In this document: in pieces, positions 1-10,776 of the stretch | Numbering within the stretch: position 1 is the stretch's first letter | How the letters are laid out: every line of letters begins with the position of its first letter | DNA from: Deinococcus frigens DSM 12807 | GTDB taxonomy: Bacteria; Deinococcota; Deinococci; Deinococcales; Deinococcaceae | Direction of reading: 5' to 3' | Length of the DNA stretch: 64,000 nucleotides | Assembly (NCBI RefSeq): GCF_000701425.1 | Contig: NZ_JNIW01000003.1 | Span: forward strand, 1 to 64,000 | Translations under genes and position numbers: made by a program | The notes under the pieces: generated by a model | Told to the model about the DNA's origin: nothing | The model's database searches: none | Seen by the model: only the letters and a program-made list of their open reading frames with translations

Positions 1-327
1 ATCGCGCAGTATCTGATCAGGCCCGCCAATCTGCACGACACCACGGTGAGTTACGAGCTCAACCGCCGATGGCCCGACTTCGACGGGCCAAAAATCGTGG
101 GCGACAAGGGGTACTGCTGCGTGGGCTACATCTACCCGCCCAAAGTCAACTCCCGATACGACACCGGATGGCGGCCAGACCGCCATCCGAAATTACGAAA
201 ACGCATTGAAACGGTGTTCTCGCAACTTGTTGCTGAGGGGATTCGGTCTGTTCAGACCAAAACGCTGGCCTCATTGCGGTTGCGCGTCGTCCTGGCCGTC
301 ATTGCCCACAATCTCACCAAGCCCTAA
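1..327 (+). CDS. IS982-family transposase, C-terminal part (5' truncated by window edge)
   Basis: The frame is open from base 1 and codes for about 108 residues, ending RVVLAVIAHNLTKP. It would catalyse cut-and-paste transposition as a DDE enzyme. The visible part has the C-terminal features of IS982-like transposases: an ANLHDTT segment, a GDKGY block holding one acidic catalytic residue, and IETVFSQLVAEGIRSVQTKT, which should carry the final catalytic Glu. The first ATG (46) is internal; the true start lies before the window. The family call rests on remembered motif resemblance. Confidence 0.75.
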   Translation: MAQYLIRPANLHDTTVSYELNRRWPDFDGPKIVGDKGYCCVGYIYPPKVNSRYDTGWRPDRHPKLRKRIETVFSQLVAEGIRSVQTKTLASLRLRVVLAVIAHNLTKP

Positions 328-334
328 ACGGGGT
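1..334 (+). mobile_element. 3' end of an IS982-like insertion sequence
   Basis: The window opens inside an insertion sequence. A transposase frame runs to its stop at 325-327. It is followed by CCCTAAACGGGGT (322-334), whose reverse complement starts with AC as IS982-family terminal repeats usually do. I take 334 as the probable right end, because the sequence turns A+T-rich immediately after it. The left end is outside the window, so target duplication cannot be checked. Confidence 0.7.
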
Positions 335-760
335 AATCAGCTTAATTTTATTTTGAGAAATTTTAGTCTCTCTGGAGATATCCAAGACCGAAACAGATCT
401 TTCAGACACTCTAGCTAGGATTGTTTCTCTGATGGCATCTTCAGTAACAGAGCCTTCACTCAGCTTCCTTGGACTAGGGTCAACTAAATCCACCGCATAA
501 TCCATAATACTGAATAATAAATTCATTTGATCTACAGACTCTCCAAGGTCAAACCACTCACCCAGCTTGCGCGCCCCACTGAACTGCTCGTGAACATAGT
601 TTTCAGCGTATCTCGGGTATGGAGCAAGTCTGTAGTGAATTATCTCCAGTCTCTCTCCCGTCTTCCTCTCCAAATAATTACGCCGTTTATTTACATCTTT
701 GGTATAACCAACCTTGATGTTCCCAGAACGATTAGCTTTCTGTATGGCATATAAATACAT
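314..760 (-). CDS. GIY-YIG (T5orf172-type) nuclease-like protein, 3' end replaced by IS
   Basis: A 148-residue protein resembling the T5orf172/MUG113 branch of the GIY-YIG superfamily. It has an N-terminal MYLYAI strand, a GNIKVGYTKDVNKRR motif (residues ~13-27) with the Gly-Tyr and Arg of the active site, and AENYVHEQF (~52-60) with the metal-binding Glu. The C-terminal third looks helical. The last residues (LITPFRAW) and the stop are read from the IS982-like terminus, so the native C-terminus has been lost. A GAGGAG ribosome site precedes the ATG. It follows the thiolase gene by 17 bases and is much more A+T-rich. The cellular role is unknown. Confidence 0.7.
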   Translation of the reverse strand: MYLYAIQKANRSGNIKVGYTKDVNKRRNYLERKTGERLEIIHYRLAPYPRYAENYVHEQFSGARKLGEWFDLGESVDQMNLLFSIMDYAVDLVDPSPRKLSEGSVTEDAIRETILARVSERSVSVLDISRETKISQNKIKLITPFRAW

Positions 761-777
761 CAGCTTTGACTCCTCGT

Positions 778-1959
778 TTACAGCACTTCAAACAACCCCG
801 CCGCGCCCATGCCGCCGCCCACGCACATGGTCACCACCACATGCTTCGCACCCCGGCGTTTGCCTTCCAGCAGAATGTGGCCGGTCAGGCGTGCGCCGCT
901 CATGCCGTAGGGGTGGCCAATAGAGATGCTGCCGCCGTTGACGTTGTACTTCTCCGGATCAATGCCCAGTTGGTCCCGGCAGTACAGCGCCTGCACGGCG
1001 AACGCCTCGTTCAGCTCCCACAGATCAATGTCGTCCACGGTGAGGCCGTGGCGTTTCAGGAGCCTCGGCACGGCGTAAATCGGGCCAATGCCCATCTCGT
1101 CGGGTTCGCATCCGGCCACAGCAAAGCCCTTGAACAGCCCGAGCGGTTGCAGGCCGCGCTCGCGGGCCATATCCGCGTCCATGACCACCACCGCCGCCGC
1201 GCCGTCCGACAGTTGCGAGGCGTTGCCCGCCGTGATCACGCCGCCCTCAATGACGGGCTTGAGTTTCTGGAGGCCCTCCAGCGTGGTTTCCGGGCGGTTG
1301 CCCTCGTCCAGCTTGCGCGTCACTTCCTGCTCGGAGATTTCGCCCGTCGCCTTGTCCTGCACCTTCATCGTGGCGGTCATGGGGACGATTTCGTGGTCAA
1401 ACTTCCCGGCTTCCTGCGCCGCCGCCGTGCGCTGCTGGCTGGTCAATGCGTACTCGTCCTGCGCCTCACGCGAGATGCCGTAGCGCTGGGACACGACTTC
1501 CGCCGTTTGCAGCATGGGCATGTAGATGGCGGGCTTGTGCTCCATCAGCCACTCGCCGCGCAGATGGAAGGTGTTGGCGTGTTCGTTCTGGGTCAGCGAA
1601 ATGCTTTCCAGACCGCCCGCCACGAAGATCTCGCCCTGTCCGGCCATGACGTGGTTGGCCGCCAGCGCAATGGTGTTCAGGCCGCTGGAGCAGAAGCGGT
1701 TGACGGTCACACCCGCCACGCTGACCGGAAATCCGGCACGCAGGGCGATCTGGCGGGCAATGTTGCTGCCCGTCGCGCCTTCGGGGTTGCCCGCGCCCAT
1801 GATCACGTCCTCAATCTCGGCGGGGTCAATTCCGGCCCGCTGAACGGCGTGCGTGACGGCGTGTGCGCCCAGATCAGAACCGTGCGTGTCGTTGAGGAAG
1901 CCCCGGTAGGCTTTGCCGATGGGTGTGCGGGCGGTGGAAACGATGACTGCTTCGGGCAT
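778..1959 (-). CDS. Acetyl-CoA acyltransferase (thiolase)
   Basis: A 393-residue thiolase, full length for the family, catalysing thiolytic cleavage of 3-ketoacyl-CoA in beta-oxidation or the reverse condensation. The nucleophilic Cys is in NRFCSSGLN (C90). The [11 protein letters not shown]is is at ~349 and the CVGGGMG Cys at ~379. The N-terminus [14 protein letters not shown] is typical. An AGGAG site sits ahead of the ATG at 1959. Together with the fused hydratase/dehydrogenase upstream at 2870-4963 on the same strand it gives a near-complete fatty-acid oxidation set, although two small genes intervene. FadA-type and acetoacetyl-CoA thiolases cannot be told apart by eye. Confidence 0.93.
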   Translation of the reverse strand: MPEAVIVSTARTPIGKAYRGFLNDTHGSDLGAHAVTHAVQRAGIDPAEIEDVIMGAGNPEGATGSNIARQIALRAGFPVSVAGVTVNRFCSSGLNTIALAANHVMAGQGEIFVAGGLESISLTQNEHANTFHLRGEWLMEHKPAIYMPMLQTAEVVSQRYGISREAQDEYALTSQQRTAAAQEAGKFDHEIVPMTATMKVQDKATGEISEQEVTRKLDEGNRPETTLEGLQKLKPVIEGGVITAGNASQLSDGAAAVVVMDADMARERGLQPLGLFKGFAVAGCEPDEMGIGPIYAVPRLLKRHGLTVDDIDLWELNEAFAVQALYCRDQLGIDPEKYNVNGGSISIGHPYGMSGARLTGHILLEGKRRGAKHVVVTMCVGGGMGAAGLFEVL

Positions 1960-2014
1960 GTGTGTGACTCCTATAGAAGGTTGTGGGACTTAGGTTATTA
2001 GTCGTGGGGGAAAA

Positions 2015-2275
2015 TCAGAAACTAGGGTTCAGAGACGCGGGTTTAAGAAAAACAATTTCTTCAGACCCGTCTAACTCGCCTTTCAAGCCAGGGCTAAGCT
2101 CCGTGACTGAACGGATTTTGGGGGCAGTGATTGGAACGCCCTCCAAGGCAACGGCGATACTTTCGCTAACCAGCTTGAGCAGCTCCTCACGGTCAGGCGC
2201 AGTGACGATGCAATGCAATTCAGGAACGAGGGCGTTCCAATTCCGTTTACCGCTATTGATGATGGTTAAGTGCAT
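2015..2275 (-). CDS. HicB-like small protein (orphan)
   Basis: An 86-residue protein. Its first ~50 residues have the short beta-strand/helix pattern of HicB-like antitoxin domains: HLTIINSGKRNWNALVPEL, a CIVTAPDREELLKLV turn and helix, then SIAVALEG. No HicA toxin-like frame lies next to it and there is no obvious DNA-binding tail, so a toxin-antitoxin role is doubtful. It lies between the thiolase and the A+T-rich 169-residue gene. The ribosome site is only a G-run. Confidence 0.55.
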   Translation of the reverse strand: MHLTIINSGKRNWNALVPELHCIVTAPDREELLKLVSESIAVALEGVPITAPKIRSVTELSPGLKGELDGSEEIVFLKPASLNPSF

Positions 2276-2343
2276 TCACGCCCCCCCGACTCAGACGATA
2301 ACTACTGCAAATATTTATCGACACCAAAGTTTACAAAGACATG

Positions 2344-2853
2344 TTAAACATCTATCGTTCGCAGCTCCCTAATCTGGTCTATAGACTCCATCCAATAGAA
2401 ACCGTTGGTTACTTCTACCAGTTCTCCTCCTTGGCCATAGACCATTTTTATGGTGGACGAGCCTTTCGCTCGAATGATTGCCTGTGATCCATCAGTGTAG
2501 ATGGCGAGTTTATGCTCAATTTCAGATTGAGCCAGAAGCTCAGAAATATCTTTAAGCGATTGAAGACTTGCCCAACCAAACCAGCCTAAGTTCACTTGTC
2601 GAAACCACTGTACTTTAGGTTCCACCTGATGGGGAATTTTTACAATTTCAAGGACCGTTTTGTCTTCATCACTGAAGTAGAAAATGACTCCATCCAGAGA
2701 AGCGATGATCTCACCAGCTTCGATTTCCAGATTCTGTGCATAACTGCCTAGCATTTTTCGAATTTCAGTCAACCCAGTTTGAATCCTGAATAAACCAAAC
2801 TTTGCGTTCCGCATAGCCGATAAAAATTGTAGCTGTGCTTCAGAAGACTGCAT
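2344..2853 (-). CDS. Hypothetical protein, A+T-rich, downstream of the fused beta-oxidation gene
   Basis: A 169-residue protein of unrecognised family. I chose the ATG at 2853, preceded by AAGGAC; the longer in-frame start would run back into the 3' end of the upstream gene and is unlikely. It starts 16 bases after the hydratase/dehydrogenase stop and could be cotranscribed. Visible features are a helical N-terminus and several Trp-containing strands (WFRQVNLGWFGW; GFYWMESIDQ). There is no signal peptide or membrane span. Its base composition is clearly lower in G+C than its neighbours, as for the GIY-YIG gene, suggesting transfer. Confidence 0.65.
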   Translation of the reverse strand: MQSSEAQLQFLSAMRNAKFGLFRIQTGLTEIRKMLGSYAQNLEIEAGEIIASLDGVIFYFSDEDKTVLEIVKIPHQVEPKVQWFRQVNLGWFGWASLQSLKDISELLAQSEIEHKLAIYTDGSQAIIRAKGSSTIKMVYGQGGELVEVTNGFYWMESIDQIRELRTIDV

Positions 2854-2869
2854 GACAAGTCCTTGAGCC

Positions 2870-4963
<2,094 letters not shown>

Positions 4964-5112
4964 GTTTGGAGCCTCCTTGAGTTGTGCCTGGTCTTAAATT
5001 GTGCGCGGTGCTGAGGCGTCCATGCTTCCATGCCGCCCGCCTGCGGTCAAATACGTCAACGTTCAGAGTTGACGTGCGCGTTCACTCTGCTGGGGACAGG
5101 GCGAGGACGGCA

Positions 5113-5140
5113 ACAAAAAAAGCACGTCCGAGACGTGCCT
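5113..5140 (-). terminator. Rho-independent terminator after the first OmpH-like gene
   Basis: GCACGTC and GACGTGC (5122-5128 and 5132-5138) form a perfect 7-bp stem with a three-base loop, followed on the minus strand by seven T. It lies about 30 bases after the stop at 5169. Confidence 0.85.
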
Positions 5141-5168
5141 TTGGTTCAAGACCAGAAGAGGGCGAAAA

Positions 5169-5642
5169 CTACTTCAGGGCCTTGATCACGGCGGCGGTCA
5201 GGTCCGTGGTGCTGGTGTTGGCATAGATGACCAGGCGGTTCTGGGCGGCCACGCGCTGGTCCATGACCACGCTGTAGCCGTTGGCCCTGGCGACCTGGGC
5301 CACCGCCGCGTTGACCTTGGCGGCCAGCGGCTGGAAGGCTGTGGCAATGCGCCCACCGTAGCCGCTCTGGGCGGTGTTGTATGCCTGCTGGGCGTCCAGC
5401 AGCGCCTTGCGGTCCGCCGCGCTGCCGGTGGCCCCGGCCCTGGCCGCCAGATCGTCGATCTTGCCTCGCTTGGTCTTCAGGTCCGCGTCCACACGGGCCG
5501 TGAGGTCCAGGTACGCCTTGCTGGCGGGTAGCGCCCTGACGGCGGCCTGCACGTCGACCAGGCCGAGTCGGTTCTTGGCCGACTGGGCCTGCGGCACCGT
5601 GGCCAGCAGCGCCAGCGGAAAAAGAATCAGGAATCTATTCAT
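5169..5642 (-). CDS. OmpH/Skp-family periplasmic chaperone-like protein, copy 1
   Basis: A 157-residue exported protein starting at the ATG at 5642, which has a GGAGG site; the longer upstream frame crosses a terminator. Residues 1-20 are a signal peptide (MNRFLILFPLALLATVPQAQS). The OmpH pattern follows: LGLVDVQAAVRALPASKAYL, a central charged helical hairpin, and a C-terminal SVVMDQRVAAQNRLVIYANTSTTDLT strand segment. In other bacteria the family holds unfolded outer-membrane proteins in the periplasm. It is a tandem paralogue of the gene at 5737-6228 but has its own terminator upstream, so the two are probably separate transcripts or an attenuated pair. Confidence 0.85.
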   Translation of the reverse strand: MNRFLILFPLALLATVPQAQSAKNRLGLVDVQAAVRALPASKAYLDLTARVDADLKTKRGKIDDLAARAGATGSAADRKALLDAQQAYNTAQSGYGGRIATAFQPLAAKVNAAVAQVARANGYSVVMDQRVAAQNRLVIYANTSTTDLTAAVIKALK

Positions 5643-5684
5643 GGAACCAACCTCCGACTTGCAAGCTTGCCTCAGGGGGCATGA

Positions 5685-5713
5685 AAAAGCCCCGCGCTGG
5701 GGCATGCGGGGCA
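5685..5713 (-). terminator. Rho-independent terminator between the two OmpH-like genes
   Basis: GCCCCGC (5690-5696) pairs with GCGGGGC (5706-5712). On the minus strand the 7-bp stem is followed by five T. It lies just downstream of the stop at 5737 and upstream of the second paralogue. Confidence 0.8.
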
Positions 5714-5736
5714 TCCTCCCAGCCTGAGCGGCAGAA

Positions 5737-6228
5737 TCAGGGCTTCAGGGCCTTGACGGCGGCGGCGGTGACGTCGGTGCTGGGATCGGCGTAGATCACC
5801 AGACCGCTCTTGGCGGCCACGTCGCGGTCCATGACCACCGCGTAACCGTTGGACTTGGCAATCGCGCCCACGGCGGTGTCCACAGCCTTCTCGACCGCCG
5901 TGATCTTGGGATCGATCTGCTTGTCGTAGTCGGCGGCCTTGGCCTGGATGGTCTTGACCAGGGTGTCGCGCTGCTGCTTGTCGGCGGCGGTGGCGCTGGC
6001 CCCCTTGGCGTCGATGGCCTTGACCTGCTTGTCCAGCGGAGTGATCTCGGCGTCGGCCTTGGTCTGAATGGCCTTGATGTCCTTGTCGTTGGGATGGGCC
6101 GCCAGCAGGGTGGCCACATTCACGAAACCAATTTTCTGGGCGGGGGTCTGGGCGTGCGGGGCAAGGGTGCCCAGTCCGAAAGCGGCGACGATGGCGACAG
6201 GGGCCAAAGCTCTGGCAGTAATCTTCAT
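5737..6228 (-). CDS. OmpH/Skp-family periplasmic chaperone-like protein, copy 2
   Basis: A 163-residue exported protein. I take the ATG at 6228, which places a clean signal peptide ([20 protein letters not shown], then APHAQ) at the N-terminus; an in-frame GTG at 6276 would add 16 residues in front of it. The OmpH pattern [20 protein letters not shown] is followed by a long charged helical region (~45-115) and the paired ending [20 protein letters not shown]. It is clearly homologous to copy 1 (both end in a VVMD...VAA...LVIYA block), showing tandem duplication. No strong ribosome site is visible at this start. Confidence 0.83.
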   Translation of the reverse strand: MKITARALAPVAIVAAFGLGTLAPHAQTPAQKIGFVNVATLLAAHPNDKDIKAIQTKADAEITPLDKQVKAIDAKGASATAADKQQRDTLVKTIQAKAADYDKQIDPKITAVEKAVDTAVGAIAKSNGYAVVMDRDVAAKSGLVIYADPSTDVTAAAVKALKP

Positions 6229-6306
6229 GGAACGAAAACTAGCACGCTGTTTCCTGAGCGGAATGAAGTCCTTCACAGCCGCTTCACATGCGCTGTCAGG
6301 CCGCCG

Positions 6307-6891
6307 TCAGCCACCGGACGGGTCAGGGGAGGCCCCGGCTCCGGCCCCCACCAGCCGCAGCAACTCCACATACACCTTGGCCGTCGCGGTGGCGTCCTCC
6401 AGCGCGTGGTGGGCGGTGTACTCGATGCCAAAATGCTCGGCCAGTTGCGCCAGCGGCGTGCCCACCCCGTGGGGCAGCACTCCGGCGTGGATCAGGAACT
6501 GGGCGGTCAGCTTGGTGTCCACATAACTGCTCCGGAACACCTTGCGGAGATCGGGCAGCAGTGGGCGCAGAAAGCGCAGATCAAAGCCAAAGTTATGCCC
6601 GCCCAGCATCACGCGGCCTGGCCCGGCGGCGTACTCGCGCAGGGCAGTGGCCACCTCCTCCGGCGGCTGTGCGGCGCGGTCATGTTCCAGCAGATCAATA
6701 CCCGTCACTTTCAACGCACCCGGCTCCACGCAGTATTCAGGGTGCCTGACCAGTAGATGAATGGGCCGCGAAATCTGGCCTTCCTCGCCCAGCGTCACGG
6801 CCCCCACCGTCAGCAGCGGGTGACGGGCCGGGTCACGGCCCCCGGTTTCCACGTCCAGAAAGATGATCGGCTGACGCAGGGTGATGGACAT
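6307..6891 (-). CDS. DEDDh 3'-5' exonuclease (DnaQ-like)
   Basis: A 194-residue exonuclease of the DnaQ/RNase T superfamily. Motif ExoI is FLDVETGG (residues ~12-19) with the Asp-x-Glu pair. ExoII is [11 protein letters not shown] with Asp. ExoIII is [14 protein letters not shown] with the His-x4-Asp of the DEDDh class. It likely removes 3' nucleotides in repair or RNA/DNA maturation. It has no polymerase or helicase fusion. Its ATG lies nine bases after the stop of the repeat protein at 6901-7497, so the two probably form one operon. Confidence 0.85.
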   Translation of the reverse strand: MSITLRQPIIFLDVETGGRDPARHPLLTVGAVTLGEEGQISRPIHLLVRHPEYCVEPGALKVTGIDLLEHDRAAQPPEEVATALREYAAGPGRVMLGGHNFGFDLRFLRPLLPDLRKVFRSSYVDTKLTAQFLIHAGVLPHGVGTPLAQLAEHFGIEYTAHHALEDATATAKVYVELLRLVGAGAGASPDPSGG

Positions 6892-6900
6892 GGGAGAAGC

Positions 6901-7497
6901 CTAGCGCCCCATCTGTAGGCGGCGGCGGATCAGCGGGTGCGGGTCTGTTCGCAGACGGCTCAGCACTTCGGGCAGCAAATCAGGCCGGGCCGACAGGGCG
7001 AGGCGCACGCTGTACTCGGCGTCGGCAGACAGTTGCGCGATCAGTTCGGCGCTCAGGTCCGGATGTTGCGCCACCGCCGCGCGCAGTTGCCATTCACCCC
7101 GCCCGGCCAACTGCCTGAGCCGCTCCTGGCTCAGGCGAGCGCGGCCTGCCACCGCCCAGCGGGCCTGCGGTTCGGGGTGGCGCATCGCCAGGTCCTGCAC
7201 CCACTCCGGGGCCGCGTCCACCGCCGCCAGCCGGGAGACGGCCAGCCCAGGCCACGTTCTGATCTGCTGCCCGTGTGCCAGCCGCAGCAGCGGCAACGCG
7301 GGATTGTCCAGCACCGCTTCCGGATAACGCGCGGCCAGCTCGCCCAGCACCGTGACCGGTGTATTGGGGTGGCGGGCCACGGCCTCCAGAACTCTGGGCG
7401 ACGCGGCGCTGTGGGCCAGCCGGGTCAATTCGGCGGCGGTGGCATTTGGCGCGGGCAGATCGGTGTTGGGCGGCGTCAGCAGGGCGGGACCGGGCAT
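6901..7497 (-). CDS. Leucine-rich-repeat-variant / HEAT-like repeat protein
   Basis: A 198-residue protein starting at the ATG at 7497; the open frame extends further upstream only as shadow sequence. It is built of helical repeats of ~25 residues such as SPRVLEAVARHPNTPVTVLG, GEWQLRAAVAQHPDLSAELI and AEYSVRLALSARPDLLPEVL. This is the pattern of the LRV (variant leucine-rich repeat) family. No iron-sulfur Cys cluster, signal peptide or catalytic residue is seen, so a protein-interaction scaffold is the most that can be inferred. It precedes the exonuclease gene and is divergent from the formate dehydrogenase gene. Confidence 0.72.
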   Translation of the reverse strand: MPGPALLTPPNTDLPAPNATAAELTRLAHSAASPRVLEAVARHPNTPVTVLGELAARYPEAVLDNPALPLLRLAHGQQIRTWPGLAVSRLAAVDAAPEWVQDLAMRHPEPQARWAVAGRARLSQERLRQLAGRGEWQLRAAVAQHPDLSAELIAQLSADAEYSVRLALSARPDLLPEVLSRLRTDPHPLIRRRLQMGR

Positions 7498-7604
7498 CAC
7501 CCGTATTCTGCCGCCCACGCACCGCCGGGAACAGCGCCGCAGACACCATCGCACGCCGCCGTCTTTCCTAACCGGGGGTCCATCTTCTGTGACTCGGCGG
7601 CTCC

Positions 7605-7610
7605 TATACT
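7605..7610 (+). promoter_or_regulatory. -10 box for the formate dehydrogenase operon
   Basis: TATACT, with a short leader of about 30 bases carrying GGGAGG before the ATG at 7647. No good -35 match lies at the usual distance, so an activator may be needed. Confidence 0.5.
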
Positions 7611-7646
7611 TCGGGGGCCAAAGGCAATTCAGGGAGGCATTCAAGC

Positions 7647-10600
7647 ATGCAGCAAACGGACCACCTACCCGTTTCCAACGACGCCCATCTCCGTTCCACG
7701 GTGGGGCCGACCCGTCTGGCCACTGGGCCAAGTGTAGACATTCAAATCGACGGTGCCGCGTTCACGGCCTTCACGGGCGAACCCCTGGTGGACGCCATCA
7801 ACCGCGCGCAGATCACGCTGGCCCAGGTCTGCTACCACCCGCAACTGGGGCCGATCCAGACCTGCGACACCTGCTCGGTGGAGATCGACGGACAGCTCGG
7901 ACGGGCCTGCGGCACAAGGGTAGCAGCGGGCATGGTGGTGCGGACGCAGACGGTCGCGGCGCGCGCAGCCCAGCGGGACGCCTATGACCGGATCGTGGCG
8001 AACCATGACCTGTACTGCACGGTCTGCGACAACAACAACGGCAACTGCACCGTGCACAACACGCTGGGCGTGCTGGGCATCGACCACCAGACCCGGCCCT
8101 TCCAGCCCAAGGGCTACGCCAAGGACGAGACCAACCCCTTTTACCGCTATGACCCGGACCAGTGCATCCTGTGCGGGCGCTGCGTGGAAGCCTGCCAGAA
8201 CGTGCAGGTCAACGAGACGCTGAGCATCGACTGGGAGGCCGAGCAGCCGCGCGTGCTGTGGGACGGCGGCAAGCCGATTGGCGAATCGAGCTGCGTGAGC
8301 TGCGGTCACTGCGTCACGGTCTGCCCGTGCAACGCCCTCCAGGAAAAGTCCATGCTGGGGCAGGCGGGCCTGTTCACCGGCATTCCGCTGCCGGTGTGGG
8401 ACGCCGCCATCGACGTGGTCAAGGGCGTGGAGATCAGCGCGGGCCTGAAACCGATCATGAACGTCTCGGACATCGAGTCGGCGGCGCGCGACCGCTACAT
8501 CAAGAAAACCAAGACGGTCTGTACGTACTGCGGTGTGGGCTGTTCCTTCGACGTCTGGACCGACGAGCGGCACATCCTGAAAGTCGAGCCGGGGCTGGGC
8601 CACGCCAACGGCATCAGCACCTGCGTGAAGGGCAAATTTGGCTGGGACTACGTGAATTCCGGCGACCGCCTGACCACGCCCCTGATCCGCGAGGGCGAGG
8701 CCTGGCGCGAGGCGACCTGGGACGAGGCGCTGGACTTCGTGGCACGCCGCTTCACCGAGATCCGGGCCAAGCACGGCCCGGACGCGCTGGCCTTTGTGGC
8801 GAGCAGCAAGGCCAGCAACGAGGAAGCGTTCCTGGTACAGAAGTTCGCCCGGCAGGTCATCGGCACCAACAACGTGGACAACTGCTCGCGCTACTGCCAG
8901 TCGCCGGCATCCAAGGGCCTGGGGCTGACCGTGGGGATCGGCGGTGACAGCGGCACCATCAGGGACATCGAGAATGCCAGCCTGATCATCACGGTGGGCA
9001 GCAACACCGCCGAGAGCCACCCGGTTCTCGCCACCCGCGTCAAGCGCGCGCAGAAGCTCGGGCGCACCAAAGTGGTCGTGTTCGACATCCGCGAACATGA
9101 ACTCGCCACGCGCGCCGATCAATTCCTGCGGCCCAAACCCGGCACGGACTTCGTGTGGCTGGGCGCGATCAGCAAGTTCATCCTCGACAACGGCCTGGAG
9201 GATAAAGCCTTCCTGGCAGAGCGCGTGAACGGCCTGGATGAGTTCCGCGAGTCGATCAGGGACTTCACGCTGGAGTACGCCGAGAGGGAAACCGGCCTGA
9301 GCGCTGAGGCGTTGGAGGCCCTGGCCCGTCAGATCGCCGCCGAGGAGCGCGTGTGCGTGCTGTGGGCGATGGGCGTCACGCAGCAGTGCGGCGGCACCGA
9401 TACCAGCGCCGCGATCTCCAACCTGCTGCTGATCACCGGGAACTACGGCAGGCTGGGGACCGGCGCGTACCCGTTGCGTGGGCATAACAACGTGCAGGGC
9501 GCGTCCGACATGGGGGCCATGCCCGATCAGGTCAGCGGCTACCAGCCCGTGACCGACGAGCTGACCGTGCAGCGCCATGAGCGCGAGTGGGGCATGACCC
9601 TGCGCGCCCAGCGCGGGCTGGACAACACGCAGATGCTCGACGCCGCCATCCACGGGCAACTCAAGGCCATGTGGATTACGGGCGAGGAGATGAGCCTCAC
9701 CGACGCAAACGCCAACCATCTTCAAGTGGGTTTCGAGGCGCTGGAATTTTTAGTGGTGCAGGACCTGTACTTCACGAACACGGCGCGTTACGCGGACGTG
9801 GTCTTTCCAGCCGCCGCGTCGCTGGAAAAGGAGGGCACCTTCACGAATACCGAGCGCCGCATCCAGCGCCTGTACGAGGTCATGCCGCCCCTCGAGGGGA
9901 CCAAGCCCGACTGGCAGATCTACATGGGCGTGGCCGACCGCATGGGACACCGCTGGGGCTACACCCACCCGTCCGAGATCATGGCCGAGATCGCGCGCCT
10001 GACGCCGTTCTTCGCGGGCGTGACGTATGAGCGCCTGGAAGGCTATAAGACGCTGTGCTGGCCGGTCGCCGAGGACGGAACCGATCAGCCGCTGCTGTAC
10101 ACCGAGCGCTTTCATTTCCCGGACGGCAAGGCCCGCCTGTACGCCGGGGAGTACCGTCCCCGCCAGGAGGCCCCGGACGCCGAGTTCGACCTACACCTGA
10201 ACTCCGGGCGCATGCTCGAACACTTCCACGAGGGCAACATGACCTTCCGGGTGGAGGGCATCGCCCTGAGCGCGCCCGACACCTTTGTGGAGGTCAGCCG
10301 TGAACTGGCCGCCGAGCGGCAGATCCAGAGCGGGCAGTGGGTGCGGCTGATCAGCGCGCACGGCGCGGTCCGGCTTCAGGCCCTGGTGACTGGGCGGGTC
10401 AGCGGCAACGAGCTGTACGTGCCCATGAACGCCCGCAAAGCCGAGGACGCCGTGAACCACCTGACGGGTTCCGGGGGCGACTCGATCACCAACACGCCCG
10501 CCTACAAAGACACCAGCGTCCGCATGGAAATCCTCGGCGAGGTGGGTGAGAACCCGCTGCCCGCCCGGAACTTCCGCTGGGGGCACCCCACGCCCCAGAC

Positions 10601-10718
10601 GGGTGTGGAGGTCGAGCGCAAGTGGTCGCGGCCCGATTACGTCTACCCGGGCGGCGCTCTGCCGATGCTGGGCGATAGCCTCAATGCCCGGACCGACGCC
10701 CTGGGCGCGGACGACTGA
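7647..10718 (+). CDS. fdhF: Formate dehydrogenase, alpha (molybdopterin) subunit with N-terminal Fe-S domains
   Basis: A 1023-residue soluble FDH oxidising formate to CO2. Order: [2Fe-2S] ferredoxin domain (~30-108; Cys 62, 73, 76 and 88); NuoG-type His-Cys3 segment (LYCTVCDNNNGNC); two 4Fe-4S clusters (CILCGRCVEAC; CVSCGHCVTVCPC); molybdopterin domain opening CTYCGVGCSFDVW (~292); C-terminal molydopterin-binding beta barrel. In NCSRYCQSPASKG the active-site position is Cys417, not selenocysteine. Length and layout fit the Bacillus YrhE-like class. A GGGAGG site precedes the ATG. DUF1641, FdhD and a formate-type transporter follow on the same strand. Confidence 0.93.
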   Translation: MQQTDHLPVSNDAHLRSTVGPTRLATGPSVDIQIDGAAFTAFTGEPLVDAINRAQITLAQVCYHPQLGPIQTCDTCSVEIDGQLGRACGTRVAAGMVVRTQTVAARAAQRDAYDRIVANHDLYCTVCDNNNGNCTVHNTLGVLGIDHQTRPFQPKGYAKDETNPFYRYDPDQCILCGRCVEACQNVQVNETLSIDWEAEQPRVLWDGGKPIGESSCVSCGHCVTVCPCNALQEKSMLGQAGLFTGIPLPVWDAAIDVVKGVEISAGLKPIMNVSDIESAARDRYIKKTKTVCTYCGVGCSFDVWTDERHILKVEPGLGHANGISTCVKGKFGWDYVNSGDRLTTPLIREGEAWREATWDEALDFVARRFTEIRAKHGPDALAFVASSKASNEEAFLVQKFARQVIGTNNVDNCSRYCQSPASKGLGLTVGIGGDSGTIRDIENASLIITVGSNTAESHPVLATRVKRAQKLGRTKVVVFDIREHELATRADQFLRPKPGTDFVWLGAISKFILDNGLEDKAFLAERVNGLDEFRESIRDFTLEYAERETGLSAEALEALARQIAAEERVCVLWAMGVTQQCGGTDTSAAISNLLLITGNYGRLGTGAYPLRGHNNVQGASDMGAMPDQVSGYQPVTDELTVQRHEREWGMTLRAQRGLDNTQMLDAAIHGQLKAMWITGEEMSLTDANANHLQVGFEALEFLVVQDLYFTNTARYADVVFPAAASLEKEGTFTNTERRIQRLYEVMPPLEGTKPDWQIYMGVADRMGHRWGYTHPSEIMAEIARLTPFFAGVTYERLEGYKTLCWPVAEDGTDQPLLYTERFHFPDGKARLYAGEYRPRQEAPDAEFDLHLNSGRMLEHFHEGNMTFRVEGIALSAPDTFVEVSRELAAERQIQSGQWVRLISAHGAVRLQALVTGRVSGNELYVPMNARKAEDAVNHLTGSGGDSITNTPAYKDTSVRMEILGEVGENPLPARNFRWGHPTPQTGVEVERKWSRPDYVYPGGALPMLGDSLNARTDALGADD

Positions 10719-10768
10719 TGTTTGCCACCACCTGATGTTTGACACCACCTGATGTTTCTCACCACAAG
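10718..10768 (+). repeat. Triplicated 17-bp start-stop ladder after fdhF
   Basis: Three tandem units, ATGTTTGCCACCACCTG, ATGTTTGACACCACCTG and ATGTTTCTCACCACAAG, begin at 10718, 10735 and 10752. The fdhF stop overlaps the first ATG as TGATG. Units 1 and 2 are five-codon frames (MFATT, MFDTT) whose TGA again overlaps the next ATG. The third unit runs out of frame past the AAGGAG and ATG of the DUF1641 gene, ending at 10793. Confidence 0.9.
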
Positions 10769-10776
10769 GAGTTGCC

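Noticed and set aside
766..2001. 411-codon plus-strand frame opposite the thiolase gene
   Set aside because: Antisense shadow in G+C-rich DNA; the protein is Arg/His/Ala-rich without motifs, while the opposite strand codes a complete thiolase.
2015..2275. HicAB toxin-antitoxin system
   Set aside because: Only the HicB-like half is seen; no HicA-like frame lies on either side.
7665..9725. 686-codon minus-strand frame across fdhF
   Set aside because: Shadow of the formate dehydrogenase gene; His/Val/Arg-rich composition, no domain, no ribosome site.
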